This document shows positions 7,689 through 16,959 of a stretch of 43,117 nucleotides of DNA, one piece after another; the first letter of the stretch is position 1, and every line of letters begins with the position of its first letter. The notes under the pieces are model-generated. The model was not told where the DNA came from. It was given only the letters and a program-made list of their open reading frames with translations, and made no database searches. Origin of the DNA: an uncultured Prevotella sp. (GTDB taxonomy: Bacteria > Bacteroidota > Bacteroidia > Bacteroidales > Bacteroidaceae); assembly GCA_900550365.1 (NCBI GenBank), contig URRR01000019.1, forward strand, positions 1 to 43,117, in the 5' to 3' direction. The translations under genes and the position numbers were made by a program.

Positions 7689-8579
7689 ATGGATAGCGAA
7701 AAGATATTACAGGCCGGCAACCACCGGAGCAAGATAATGGCAGAGAAAGTTGCCTTCGGCCTGTTCCGCATTTTAAGCGGAGTTATTGTCACAATATTGT
7801 TTATAATTCTGGCGTTTATTATAATAAAAGGCGCAGGAGTTCTCAACTGGGACTTCATCACCACACCACCTACTGACGGTATGAAGGGCGGCGGTATCTG
7901 GCCCGCAATCGTAGGAACGTTCTATCTCATGATAGGCAGCGCGATATTTGCCTTCCCGCTTGGAATAATGAGCGGCATCTACATGCACGAGTACGCAAAG
8001 AGCGGAAAGGTGATAAGGTTCATCCGAATGATGACAAACAACCTTGCCGGAATACCTTCAATAGTGTTCGGTCTGTTCGGTATGTCTCTGTTTGTAAACT
8101 ACTTCGGCTTCGGTGACAGTATCCTCGCAGGCTCACTTACGCTCGGACTGCTGGCTCTGCCGCTCGTAATCAGAACCACGGAAGAGGCTCTGAAAGCCAT
8201 TCCGAACAGCTTCCGCGAAGGCAGTCTGGCACTCGGCGCCACAAAGCTCCAGACCATACGCAAGGTAATTCTGCCCATGGCGATGCCTAACGTGATAACA
8301 GGTCTTATCCTCGCCCTCGGACGTGTGTCTGGCGAGACGGCACCTATCCTCTTCACCTGCGCTGCCTACTTCCTGCCGCAACTGCCCCAAAGCGTGTTCG
8401 ACCAGTGTATGGCTCTGCCCTATCACTTGTACGTTCTCGCTACCAGCGGCACTGACATGGACAAGCAGATACCTATAGCATACGGCACGGCGCTGGTTCT
8501 GGTGATAATAATCCTCTTCGTCAACCTGCTGGCCAACGCCCTGCGCAACTATTTCCAGAACAAGCTGAAGACTAACTAA
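7689..8579 (+). CDS. pstA: Phosphate ABC transporter permease PstA
   Basis: This second permease of the Pst transporter, 296 residues and about six membrane helices, is of the normal family length. The EAA loop that contacts the ATPase reads EGSLALGATKLQTIRKVILP (about residues 177-196). It starts with ATG 7689 (MDSEKILQ); an internal ATG at 7737 (MAEKVAFG) is a possible alternative, closer to where many homologues begin. It lies between pstC and pstB in the same transcript, 58 bp before pstB. Confidence 0.94.
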   Translation: MDSEKILQAGNHRSKIMAEKVAFGLFRILSGVIVTILFIILAFIIIKGAGVLNWDFITTPPTDGMKGGGIWPAIVGTFYLMIGSAIFAFPLGIMSGIYMHEYAKSGKVIRFIRMMTNNLAGIPSIVFGLFGMSLFVNYFGFGDSILAGSLTLGLLALPLVIRTTEEALKAIPNSFREGSLALGATKLQTIRKVILPMAMPNVITGLILALGRVSGETAPILFTCAAYFLPQLPQSVFDQCMALPYHLYVLATSGTDMDKQIPIAYGTALVLVIIILFVNLLANALRNYFQNKLKTN

Positions 8580-8637
8580 GCCTGTCTTCACAATATAAGA
8601 AAAACAATATCCAACAGTAAAAAATAATTCAACAGAT

Positions 8638-9390
8638 ATGAGCAAGATAGAAGCAAAGAATGTAGATTTCTATTACGGGTCGTTCCATGCCCTGAAGAAC
8701 ATCAACATGAACATAGAAGAGAACGAGGTGGTTGCGTTCATAGGCCCGTCAGGCTGCGGTAAGTCAACCTTCCTGCGCCTGTTCAACAGAATGAACGACC
8801 TTATTCCCGGCAGCCGTCTTGAAGGCGAAATAGACATCGACGGACGCAATATATATGACCGCTCGGTCAACGTTGACGAGCTGCGCAAGAACGTCGGCAT
8901 GGTGTTCCAGCGCCCTAACCCGTTTCCGAAAAGTATCTACGAGAACGTGGCTTACGGCCTGAGGGTGAACGGAGTGAAAGATGAGAAGTTCATCGCGGAG
9001 CGTGTTGAAAAGTCACTTCGCGGCGCGGCTCTGTGGGATGAGGTAAAGGACAAACTCAAGAAATCAGCATATGCTCTCTCCGGAGGTCAGCAGCAGCGCC
9101 TCTGCATAGCACGTGCAATGGCCGTAGCACCGTCAATACTGCTTATGGACGAGCCGGCATCTGCCCTTGACCCTATATCTACAGCCAAGGTAGAGGAGCT
9201 GATACACGAAATAAAGAAGGATTACACGATTGTCATCGTAACCCACAACATGCAGCAGGCGACGCGCGTAAGCGACAAGACCGCGTTCTTCTATCTCGGC
9301 CAGCTGATAGAGTTTGACAAGACCACAAAGATCTTCACTAACCCGAGCAAGGAAGAAACACAAAACTATATTACGGGAAGGTTCGGATAA
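8638..9390 (+). CDS. pstB: Phosphate ABC transporter ATPase PstB
   Basis: This 250-residue ATPase powers phosphate import. All ABC motifs are visible: Walker A GPSGCGKST (about residues 36-44), the Q-loop in GMVFQRPNPFPKS, signature LSGGQQQR, Walker B ILLMDEPASALD and the H-loop in VIVTHNMQQ. RPNPFPKSI is characteristic of the PstB subfamily. It is third in pstC-pstA-pstB-phoU, with a 140-bp gap before phoU in which I see no clear promoter. Confidence 0.97.
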   Translation: MSKIEAKNVDFYYGSFHALKNINMNIEENEVVAFIGPSGCGKSTFLRLFNRMNDLIPGSRLEGEIDIDGRNIYDRSVNVDELRKNVGMVFQRPNPFPKSIYENVAYGLRVNGVKDEKFIAERVEKSLRGAALWDEVKDKLKKSAYALSGGQQQRLCIARAMAVAPSILLMDEPASALDPISTAKVEELIHEIKKDYTIVIVTHNMQQATRVSDKTAFFYLGQLIEFDKTTKIFTNPSKEETQNYITGRFG

Positions 9391-9530
9391 AACATGTCAT
9401 CACAGGCCCGGATATTTATCAAATAATAATAAAAAAAGGCACAGAGCTGCATACGGCCGACAACTAAAAATCATACCAGACATACCGGCAGACGTAGCCT
9501 GAGCCTATAAACCATTAAATAAGAAACACT

Positions 9531-10247
9531 ATGGTAAAATTTGTAGAAGATGAACTGAAAACGATACGTCAGGAAGTTCTTGATATGTGGTCTCTTGTTT
9601 ACGACCAGATGTCAAACGTATGCGAGGCTATACCTACTGTTGACAAAGAGAAAGCATGGGACGTGCTGATACGTGAGAAACGTGTCAACGCGTGCGAACT
9701 GAAACTGGACTGCGACATTGAGGACTTCCTCGTACTTTACAATCCTGTAGCGGTGGATATGCGTTTCATCGTGGCCATGCTCAAGATTAACACTGACCTT
9801 GAGCGCATAGGTGACTTTGCCGAGAACATAGCACGCTTCATCATCCGCCAGGACGGTCAAAGAATCGACGCTGACCTACTTGAGAAGACGCGCCTGAAAG
9901 AAATGGCTGACGCCGTGCTCGACATGCTGGCAACAGCCAAGACAGCTCTTGAGAACGAAGACCTGACGCTGGCCAACAGTCTGTTTGAAAAAGACAACCT
10001 TGTTGATGAGATTAATGCGGCATCAACAAAAGCCCTCGCTGAATATATCGGTCAGCATCCTGAGAAAGCTGAATTCTGCCTCGACTTCAAGGGCGTGTTC
10101 ATCCGTCTCGAGCGCACCGGTGACCATATAACCAATCTTGCGGAAGAAATCGTATTCTACATCGATGCCGTTGTACTGAAACACTCTTCTGACAAGAATA
10201 AGACCGAACAGGCTATTTTGCGACACATGCAGGAAGGCCAGGAATAA
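9531..10247 (+). CDS. phoU: Phosphate transport regulator PhoU
   Basis: PhoU is a cytosolic all-helical protein that links Pst transporter status to the PhoR/PhoB two-component system. The 238 residues form two three-helix repeats, each with the metal-binding E/DxxxD pattern: INTDLERIGDFAENIARF (about residues 86-103) and IRLERTGDHITNLAEEIV (near 188-205). The start ATG 9531 (MVKFVEDELKTIR) is the only reasonable one. It is last in the pst operon and is followed by a strong hairpin terminator. PhoR and PhoB are not in this window. Confidence 0.95.
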   Translation: MVKFVEDELKTIRQEVLDMWSLVYDQMSNVCEAIPTVDKEKAWDVLIREKRVNACELKLDCDIEDFLVLYNPVAVDMRFIVAMLKINTDLERIGDFAENIARFIIRQDGQRIDADLLEKTRLKEMADAVLDMLATAKTALENEDLTLANSLFEKDNLVDEINAASTKALAEYIGQHPEKAEFCLDFKGVFIRLERTGDHITNLAEEIVFYIDAVVLKHSSDKNKTEQAILRHMQEGQE

Positions 10248-10312
10248 ACCCGGCACAACATTAACCGACACACGTGAGTGTATCTGTATCAACTTGATAA
10301 TCAATTCATTGC

Positions 10313-10349
10313 AAAACGCCGTCTTTTGGTTGCCAAAAGACGGCGTTTT
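10313..10349 (+). terminator. Terminator of the pst-phoU operon
   Basis: A 17-bp perfect stem (10313-10329 with 10333-10349) with a 3-nt loop begins AAAACGCCG and ends CGGCGTTTT. It lies 65 bp after the phoU stop. It has the same AAAAGACGG core as the palindromic units at 23799 and 29864. Confidence 0.85.
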
Positions 10350-10379
10350 ATCGTGTAAAAGGTTATCAACGACAAGACA

Positions 10380-10722
10380 AAAGTATGCCGTACGGTTAAC
10401 AGATAAAGATTTTTTGATTTCATCTCTCATCTGTCACTTTTCCTTCATATAACGCTGACAGTCAGGCCGTTGGCCGGTGACAGATGTAAAAAACATCTGT
10501 CACTGCATAATCGGCTGAAAATAAATGCGCCTTGCAGACCGGTGACAGATACGGAAAACATCTGTCACTGCATAACCGGTTGAGAATAAATGCGTTACAA
10601 AGAAAAGTGACAGATGAGAGATGTTTTCGGAAAAATATAATAACAGTAATGAACATGCTGTCCATATTATTCTCCACATCCGTATTCTTGACATTAGCAT
10701 CTGAACTGCGGATGAGACCTTC
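10380..10722. repeat. Dispersed palindromic MITE-like repeat, copy 1
   Basis: The 658-bp gap between phoU and mutB is mostly this element. Its core has 21-bp perfect inverted ends (10421-10441 and 10603-10623, containing ATCTGTCAC/GTGACAGAT). Inside are two further hairpins, 10477-10487 with 10493-10503 and 10542-10550 with 10560-10568, so six GTGACAGAT cores alternate in orientation. Similarity to the copy at 42366-43014 extends about 40 bp to the left and 100 bp to the right of the inverted ends. No transposase is encoded. Small open frames cross it but look like passengers. Confidence 0.8.
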
Positions 10723-10843
10723 TTAAACAGAATACAAAGATATTCAAGAAGTTATAATGCCACATCAGGCGTTAAAAATTAAAGCCTTCCATTTTCCTGA
10801 CATTCATTATTAGAAGCAGACAGAACGACTTATCTGAATAAAA

Positions 10844-10881
10844 AAGCGGCCACAAGGCTGTTTACACCCTTATGACCGCTT
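10844..10881 (-). terminator. Terminator of mutA-mutB
   Basis: A 13-bp stem with two G-U or mismatch positions (10844-10856 with 10869-10881) is followed on the minus strand by a run of six T residues. It lies 25 bp after the mutB stop codon. Confidence 0.75.
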
Positions 10882-10905
10882 ATTGTCTATACTCAGATAA
10901 GCCTG

Positions 10906-13056
10906 TTACTCTTCCTTATCGAGCAAAATGTTCATCATCTCACATGCAGCCTTGGCTACCGATGTGCCGGGACCGAAGATTGCGGCAACACCGGCCTTGT
11001 ACAGGAAGTCATAGTCCTGTGCGGGGATAACACCGCCGGCAATAACCATAATATCCTCACGTCCGAGCTTCTTCAGCTCTTCAATAAGCTGAGGAATAAG
11101 CGTCTTATGTCCGGCAGCAAGCGAACTTGCTCCTACGATGTGAACATCGTTCTCAACAGCCTCACGCGCAGCCTCTGCAGGTGTCTGGAACAGCGGTCCC
11201 ATGTCAACGTCAAAGCCACAGTCGGCATATCCCGTAGCGACAACCTTAGCTCCACGGTCGTGACCGTCCTGTCCCATCTTGGCGATGAATATACGCGGAC
11301 GGCGGCCTTCCTTCTTCGCAAACTCCTCTGTCAACTCGCAGGCTTTCTTAAACTCTGCGTCGTTCTTGCTTTCTGATGAATACACGCCTGATATTGTTCT
11401 GATTACAGCTTTATAACGGCCTACGACCTTTTCGCAGGCATCACTTATCTCACCGAGAGTACAACGTGCCTTTGCACACTCTACGGCAAGCTCAAGAAGG
11501 TTGCCCTCACCTGTGCGGACACACTCTGTAAGAGCATCAAGAGTCTCCTTAACCTTGGCATTGTCACGTGTTGCACGGAGCTTGGCAAGGCCTTCCTCCT
11601 GTTCCTTACGTACAGCGGAGTTATCTACCTCAAGAATATCAATGGGGTCTTCATGGTCAAGGCGGTACTTGTTGGTGCCGACAATAGTCTGAGCCCCACT
11701 GTCGATACGTGCCTGAGTACGAGCGGCAGCCTCCTCAATACGCATCTTAGGCACACCTGTCTCGATTGCCTTAGCCATACCGCCGAGCTTCTCGATTTCC
11801 TGGATGTGCTCCCATGCCTTGTGAGCCAGTTCGTTAGTAAGGCTTTCAACATAATAAGAACCTGCCCACGGGTCAATATGTTTACATATCTTCGTTTCAT
11901 TCTGTATGTAAATCTGAGTGTTACGGGCAATACGTGCCGAGAAGTCCGTAGGCAGAGCTATGGCCTCGTCAAGCGCATTGGTGTGCAGACTCTGCGTGTG
12001 GCCCAGCGCAGCGGTCATGGCCTCGATACATGTACGGCCTACATTGTTGAACGGGTCCTGCTCAGTAAGCGACCAGCCTGATGTCTGTGAGTGGGTACGC
12101 AACATCAGTGACTTCGGATTCTTCGGGTCAAACTGCTTGATAACCTTAGCCCACAGCATACGTGCGGCACGCATCTTGGCAACCTCCATAAAGTGGTTCA
12201 TAGAGATACCCCAGAAGAATGACAGACGCGGTGCAAAGGCGTCAATATCAAGACCGGCATTAACTCCGGCACGCACATACTCCAGTCCGTCGGCAATGGT
12301 GTAAGCAAGCTCGATGTCTGCTGTAGCTCCTGCTTCCTGCATGTGGTAGCCTGAGATTGATATCGAGTTGAACTTGGGCATGAACTTTGAGGTATAAGCA
12401 AAGATGTCGCTTATAATCCTCATTGAGAATGCGGGCGGATAAATATACGTGTTACGCACCATGAACTCCTTAAGGATGTCGTTCTGGATTGTTCCGGCCA
12501 TTTCCTCAAGTTTAGCTCCTTGCTCAAGACCTGTTACAATGTAGAATGCCATAATGGGCAGAACGGCACCGTTCATCGTCATTGATACTGACATCTTGTT
12601 GAGCGGAATACCATTGAAAAGCACCTTCATGTTCTCCACCGAGCAAATTGACACGCCTGCCTTACCTACATCGCCTACGACACGCATGTTATCGGGGTCA
12701 TAGCCACGGTGGGTCGGAAGGTCAAACGCAACCGACAGACCTTTCTGCCCGCTGGCCAGATTACGGCGATAGAACGCGTTACTTTCCTCTGCCGTTGAGA
12801 ATCCTGCATACTGACGTATAGTCCACGGACGGAACGGATACATCATACTGTACGGGCCACGCAGGAACGGGGGCAGTCCGGCCGTAAAGTCAAGATGCTC
12901 CATGCCCTCAAGGTCTTCTTTTGTATAAGCCGGCTTTACCATTATGTGCTCCGGCGTCTTCCAGTCAGGAGTTATATTGTTGGCTTTCTGCCATGCAGCA
13001 CCGTCAACCGCCTTGATGTCTGAAAATATATTGACGTCGTTGAAATTCTTTCTCAT
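10906..13056 (-). CDS. mutB: Methylmalonyl-CoA mutase large subunit
   Basis: This 716-residue catalytic subunit interconverts succinyl-CoA and (R)-methylmalonyl-CoA using adenosylcobalamin, on the succinate-to-propionate route. The N-terminal TIM barrel binds CoA (segment PFRPWTIRQYAGFSTAEES). The C-terminal cobalamin domain has the base-off ligand His-599 in GQDGHDRGAKVV, then GASSLAAGH and AGGVIPAQDY. The start overlaps the mutA stop by 4 bp, indicating translational coupling. It depends on vitamin B12, which the riboswitch-controlled uptake locus at 30-35.6 kb would supply. No MeaB-type GTPase chaperone or epimerase gene is adjacent. Confidence 0.96.
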   Translation of the reverse strand: MRKNFNDVNIFSDIKAVDGAAWQKANNITPDWKTPEHIMVKPAYTKEDLEGMEHLDFTAGLPPFLRGPYSMMYPFRPWTIRQYAGFSTAEESNAFYRRNLASGQKGLSVAFDLPTHRGYDPDNMRVVGDVGKAGVSICSVENMKVLFNGIPLNKMSVSMTMNGAVLPIMAFYIVTGLEQGAKLEEMAGTIQNDILKEFMVRNTYIYPPAFSMRIISDIFAYTSKFMPKFNSISISGYHMQEAGATADIELAYTIADGLEYVRAGVNAGLDIDAFAPRLSFFWGISMNHFMEVAKMRAARMLWAKVIKQFDPKNPKSLMLRTHSQTSGWSLTEQDPFNNVGRTCIEAMTAALGHTQSLHTNALDEAIALPTDFSARIARNTQIYIQNETKICKHIDPWAGSYYVESLTNELAHKAWEHIQEIEKLGGMAKAIETGVPKMRIEEAAARTQARIDSGAQTIVGTNKYRLDHEDPIDILEVDNSAVRKEQEEGLAKLRATRDNAKVKETLDALTECVRTGEGNLLELAVECAKARCTLGEISDACEKVVGRYKAVIRTISGVYSSESKNDAEFKKACELTEEFAKKEGRRPRIFIAKMGQDGHDRGAKVVATGYADCGFDVDMGPLFQTPAEAAREAVENDVHIVGASSLAAGHKTLIPQLIEELKKLGREDIMVIAGGVIPAQDYDFLYKAGVAAIFGPGTSVAKAACEMMNILLDKEE

Positions 13057-14912
13057 TTTATTCCCAGTTTTTCGTTATACTCTTTCAATGTCTCAAGCAC
13101 GTTGCAACGTACGTGAATAAAGTTCTCAATTCCGGCAGCCTTAAGGTCATCCATGCATGCGGGCGCTCCTGCGACAACAAACATCGCACGGCTGTCAAGA
13201 TACTTGAATGCCGGAACTGCATACTCAGCATATTCATCATCGCTCGAACACAGCACAACGATATCAGCCCCGGCTTTCAGTGCCTCATCAACACCTTCCT
13301 CTACGGTTTTAAAGCCAAGGTTGTCTATCACTTTGTAACCGGCACATGCCAGGAAGTTACAACTAAACTGGGCACGCGCCTGGCGCATGGCAAGATTACC
13401 GATAGTCAGCATGAATGCTACCGGAGTCTTACCGCTCTCTTCTACTTTCAGGCGCAAGTCCTCATAATCAGCGGCAAGTCTTGTTGAATTAATCGACTTA
13501 AACGCTGACTCATGATGACCTTTTCCGCATGAACAGGTGCAACCTAGCGGGCGCTTACCATCAGATGTCTCCGTAAAGTTAGGGAACTGATTGGTACCAA
13601 GAATAAATTCCTTACGCTTTGCGGCAGCTTCATGGCGCTTAACGTTTGTAGCATTAATGTCATCCTGTACGATGCCTTTCTTCGCAGCCTCAAGGAATCC
13701 GCCGTTATTCTCCACATTAATAAATATCTTCCAACCTTCGTTGGCAAGTGATGTGGTAAGTTCCTCAACAAAGTAACTGCCTGCTGAAGGGTCAACAACT
13801 TTATCGAAGTGACTTTCTTCCTTAAGCAGCAACTGCTGGTTTCGGGCAAGACGCTCTGAAAAATCATTAGGCTTCTCATATACTGCGTCAAACGGCGTAA
13901 CAACAATTGAATGTACACCGGCAAGGGCCGCACTCATACTTTCAGTCTGTGACCTGAGCAGATTGACATAGCTGTCAAACAAAGTCATGTTATATTTAGA
14001 GGTAACGGCATTTACACACATCATGCAAGAAGCCTCAGACTTCGGTGAGTACTGCTTTACAATCTCAGCCCAAAGCAGACGTGCAGCGCGGAACTTGGCT
14101 ATCTCCATAAAGAAATTCTCAGATATGCCCAAGTTAAATGCAATCTTGCTTGCGGCAATATCCGGGTCAATGCCTGCTTCATTCAGCATATTAAGATATT
14201 CATTACCCCAAGCCAACGCATATCCAAGCTCCTGAACAATATACGCCCCGGCATTGTTTAACGACACAGCGTTAACAGAAATACAACGGAAATGAGGATA
14301 ATCCTTAAGCGCCTCAACAAGACGTGGCGCAAATGCGAGAACAGGTGTTACGTCGTGTCCTTTCATGACAATCTTCTCCATCGGGTCCCAATCAAGTGAG
14401 CCTACGATTTTAGACTTGTCATATCCCTTCTTTTCAAAGTAAGATGTAAGAAGCTGAGCAAGTTCAAGAGTATGTCGCTTGCATGTGTTGAAATTAAGCT
14501 CTACGGCCTCACATTCAATTCCGTTAAGTAATGTCTCAACGAACCCGGCATTTACACAGTCGCCGGGAATCTTGAATCCTAAAGAGTCGACACCCCTGTT
14601 TAAGATGTCAAGAGCTTTCTCGTTTGCAGCTTTGGCATCAGAAGCGTCAATGTTTTGACGTATATACCAGCAGTTACAACTTTTCTTGTTGCCTCGGACG
14701 TAAGGAAATTCACCGGGCAAAGCATTCGGAGTCTGTAATTGCAAGACATCCTCCCTGCGATAAAACGGAGGCACATCAAAACCTTCATTGGTCCGCCATA
14801 CCAAACGTTTGTTGAAGTCAGCACCTTTCAGGTCAACCTGGATTTTATCAAGCCATTCCTGCTTCGTCGGTGCCTTGAACTCGGTAAAGAGTTTTTCATT
14901 ACAGTTTGACAT
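13053..14912 (-). CDS. mutA: Methylmalonyl-CoA mutase small subunit
   Basis: This 619-residue non-catalytic partner of MutB has a related barrel at the N-terminus (residues about 40-440). A degenerate cobalamin-type domain at the C-terminus lacks the DxHxxG ligand motif: the corresponding region reads MLTIGNLAMRQARAQF. That loss is normal for the small subunit. It is the first gene of a two-gene operon, with a 4-bp overlap into mutB. A perfect -7 element at 14955-14963 supports the ATG at 14912. Confidence 0.93.
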   Translation of the reverse strand: MSNCNEKLFTEFKAPTKQEWLDKIQVDLKGADFNKRLVWRTNEGFDVPPFYRREDVLQLQTPNALPGEFPYVRGNKKSCNCWYIRQNIDASDAKAANEKALDILNRGVDSLGFKIPGDCVNAGFVETLLNGIECEAVELNFNTCKRHTLELAQLLTSYFEKKGYDKSKIVGSLDWDPMEKIVMKGHDVTPVLAFAPRLVEALKDYPHFRCISVNAVSLNNAGAYIVQELGYALAWGNEYLNMLNEAGIDPDIAASKIAFNLGISENFFMEIAKFRAARLLWAEIVKQYSPKSEASCMMCVNAVTSKYNMTLFDSYVNLLRSQTESMSAALAGVHSIVVTPFDAVYEKPNDFSERLARNQQLLLKEESHFDKVVDPSAGSYFVEELTTSLANEGWKIFINVENNGGFLEAAKKGIVQDDINATNVKRHEAAAKRKEFILGTNQFPNFTETSDGKRPLGCTCSCGKGHHESAFKSINSTRLAADYEDLRLKVEESGKTPVAFMLTIGNLAMRQARAQFSCNFLACAGYKVIDNLGFKTVEEGVDEALKAGADIVVLCSSDDEYAEYAVPAFKYLDSRAMFVVAGAPACMDDLKAAGIENFIHVRCNVLETLKEYNEKLGIK

Positions 14913-14954
14913 AATTTTTTATTTTATTATATAAGTTACCCAAAGATATAATGT

Positions 14955-14963
14955 GCAAATATA
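14955..14963 (-). promoter_or_regulatory. -7 promoter element of mutA-mutB
   Basis: The minus strand reads TATATTTGC, a perfect match to the Bacteroidetes -7 box, 42 bp upstream of mutA. A consensus TTTG at 19 bp is absent, so the promoter may be weak or activated. Confidence 0.6.
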
Positions 14964-15089
14964 AAGCATTTTTCCGACAAGCTTAAAAAATCAGAACAGA
15001 AATTAATATTTAACCGTGAAAAATACAAAAACATGGATATGAGCAATAAAATAATTGCACAAAAATTATCAAATGAGTAATATTTTAGT

Positions 15090-15098
15090 TACATTTGC
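15090..15098 (+). promoter_or_regulatory. -7 promoter element of the AspT/YidE-type transporter
   Basis: TACATTTGC is a perfect Bacteroidetes -7 box, 19 bp before the ATG at 15118. The -33 region has no TTTG at the consensus distance. The very short leader fixes the start codon. Confidence 0.6.
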
Positions 15099-15117
15099 AG
15101 CACGATAAAAACATGTT

Positions 15118-16806
15118 ATGGATTGGCTTATTAATTTATTCACGGCAACAGACTCTGTGGCTCATATAGTCGTACTTTATGCGATTGTCATTGCCTTAGG
15201 AGTCTATCTTGGGAAAATAAAAATTTGTGGAATTTCCCTTGGTGTAACATTTGTTTTGTTTGCAGGCATTGCCGCCGGACATATAGGCTTTACCGCCTCA
15301 CCATCCGTGCTTGGCTTCTTGCAGGAATTCGGACTTATTTTGTTTGTATTCATGATAGGACTTCAGGTCGGTCCGGGTTTCTTTGAAAGTTTCAAGCGTG
15401 GAGGCGTTACTCTGAACGCATTATCAACAGCCTTGATTTTACTTAACATCGGAGTGATGTTCGCATGTTACTACATCTTCTTCGATACATCTGACCCGAA
15501 GAACCTTCCTATGATGGTAGGTACTCTTTACGGTGCCGTTACCAACACTCCTGGTCTCGGTGCAGCCAACGAGGCATTGATGTCAGTTTTTGAAAATGGC
15601 GACATTCCACAGATTGCCTCCGGTTATGCATGCGCTTATCCGCTCGGTGTGCTTGGCATTATCGGAGCATCCATTGCTTTAAAATATATTTGCCACATAA
15701 GCACTGACAATGAAGAAAAGAAACTTGACGAAAGCGAGAATGAAAACGGAGCCGTAAAGCCCCACTTCATGAGCCTTGAAGTAACCAACTCATACCTTGA
15801 AGGCAAGACTATCGCTCAAGTACACAACTTCCTGAACCGCGATTTTGTCTGCTCACGCATCCTGCACAACGGACATGTCGAGACGCCTTCAAGCAGTACG
15901 ATATTCCATATCGGTGATCGTCTGTTCATTGTCTGCGCCGAAAATGACGCTGAAGCAATCATTGCCTTTATCGGTCCGACCGTTGACGTTGACTGGAAAA
16001 AGCAGGATGAGCCGATGGTAAGCAAGCGAATCGTTGTTACACGTCCGCAGATTAACGGTAAGACATTATGGCAGATGCATTTCTCAAGCGCGTTCGGAGT
16101 AAACGTCACGCGTATAACACGTCATGGAATGGATTTGTTCGCAAGTTCAAGTCTGTCACTTCAGGTAGGCGACCGTCTGATGGTTGTAGGTCCTGAAGGT
16201 GCGGTCAACCGTGTCGCCAGTGTATTAGGAAACTCTGTAAAACGTCTTAACGCGCCTAATATTGCAACCATTTTCATCGGAATTCTGGTCGGCATAATCT
16301 TCGGAAGTATTCCAATCGCAGTTCCAGGCATACCCGTTCCTATTAAATTAGGACTCGCCGGCGGTCCGTTGATTATTGCAATCCTTATCGGACGTTTCGG
16401 TTATAAGGTACATCTTGTGACCTACACCACTACAAGCGCCAACATGATGCTGCGTGAAATAGGGCTTGTTCTCTTCCTTGCAAGCGTAGGTATCAAGGCG
16501 GGCAACGGCTTCTGGGAGACTATTGTACAAGGTGACGGTATCAAATATGTTTACACCGGTTTCCTGATTACAATTATTCCGATATTCATTATAGGCCTTA
16601 TCGCAAGATTGAAATATAAGTTCAATTATTTCACAATTATGGGAATGATTGCCGGAACCTATACAGACCCGCCGGCATTGGCCTATGCCAATTCAGCTTG
16701 TTCTAAAGACGCGCCGGCTATCGGCTATTCAACAGTTTATCCGTTGAGTATGTTTTTAAGAATATTCACGGCACAGATTATTGTGCTTTTCTTCTGTGGT
16801 ATATAA
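15118..16806 (+). CDS. AspT/YidE/YbjL-family transporter with two TrkA-C domains
   Basis: This 562-residue inner-membrane protein has the family's duplicated layout. About five helices (residues 1-190) are followed by two cytosolic RCK-C/TrkA-C regulatory domains (about 210-380, each with an L-x-V-G-D-R-L-like turn such as HIGDRLFIV and QVGDRLMVV), then about six more helices (380-562). GTLYGAVTNTPGLGAANEAL and the mirrored GMIAGTYTDPPALAYANS are the duplicated signature loops. AspT itself exchanges aspartate and alanine; for other members the substrate is unproven. Divergence from mutA and proximity to the decarboxylase genes suggest a C4-dicarboxylate or amino acid, but this is inference. 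Confidence 0.85.
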   Translation: MDWLINLFTATDSVAHIVVLYAIVIALGVYLGKIKICGISLGVTFVLFAGIAAGHIGFTASPSVLGFLQEFGLILFVFMIGLQVGPGFFESFKRGGVTLNALSTALILLNIGVMFACYYIFFDTSDPKNLPMMVGTLYGAVTNTPGLGAANEALMSVFENGDIPQIASGYACAYPLGVLGIIGASIALKYICHISTDNEEKKLDESENENGAVKPHFMSLEVTNSYLEGKTIAQVHNFLNRDFVCSRILHNGHVETPSSSTIFHIGDRLFIVCAENDAEAIIAFIGPTVDVDWKKQDEPMVSKRIVVTRPQINGKTLWQMHFSSAFGVNVTRITRHGMDLFASSSLSLQVGDRLMVVGPEGAVNRVASVLGNSVKRLNAPNIATIFIGILVGIIFGSIPIAVPGIPVPIKLGLAGGPLIIAILIGRFGYKVHLVTYTTTSANMMLREIGLVLFLASVGIKAGNGFWETIVQGDGIKYVYTGFLITIIPIFIIGLIARLKYKFNYFTIMGMIAGTYTDPPALAYANSACSKDAPAIGYSTVYPLSMFLRIFTAQIIVLFFCGI

Positions 16807-16820
16807 AATTTATTTATTAA

Positions 16821-16892
16821 GGTTATGAGGTTTTAAGACGGTTACCGCCGGCTGACACAATAACGGCGCGACAATCTTCAAACCTCATAACC
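16821..16892. terminator. Hairpin after the AspT/YidE-type gene
   Basis: A 13-bp perfect inverted repeat (16821-16833 with 16880-16892, GGTTATGAGGTTT/AAACCTCATAACC) lies 15 bp after the transporter stop. The arms use the same GGTTnnnn/AACCnnnn words as the arrays at 27102, 28248 and 29257. It may act as a terminator, although no long T-run follows. Confidence 0.55.
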
Positions 16893-16959
16893 CTTAATAT
16901 TTTAATACACACAGGCCATTTCACCATTAGACCAATAACCTTAAAACCATAAATTTTAC

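Noticed and set aside
10462..10700. Short minus-strand open frames in the palindromic repeat, with a similar peptide encoded at 42729-42999
   Set aside because: The peptide similarity follows directly from the repeat DNA being shared. The frames start and end at different places in the two copies and have no promoter, so they look like passengers.
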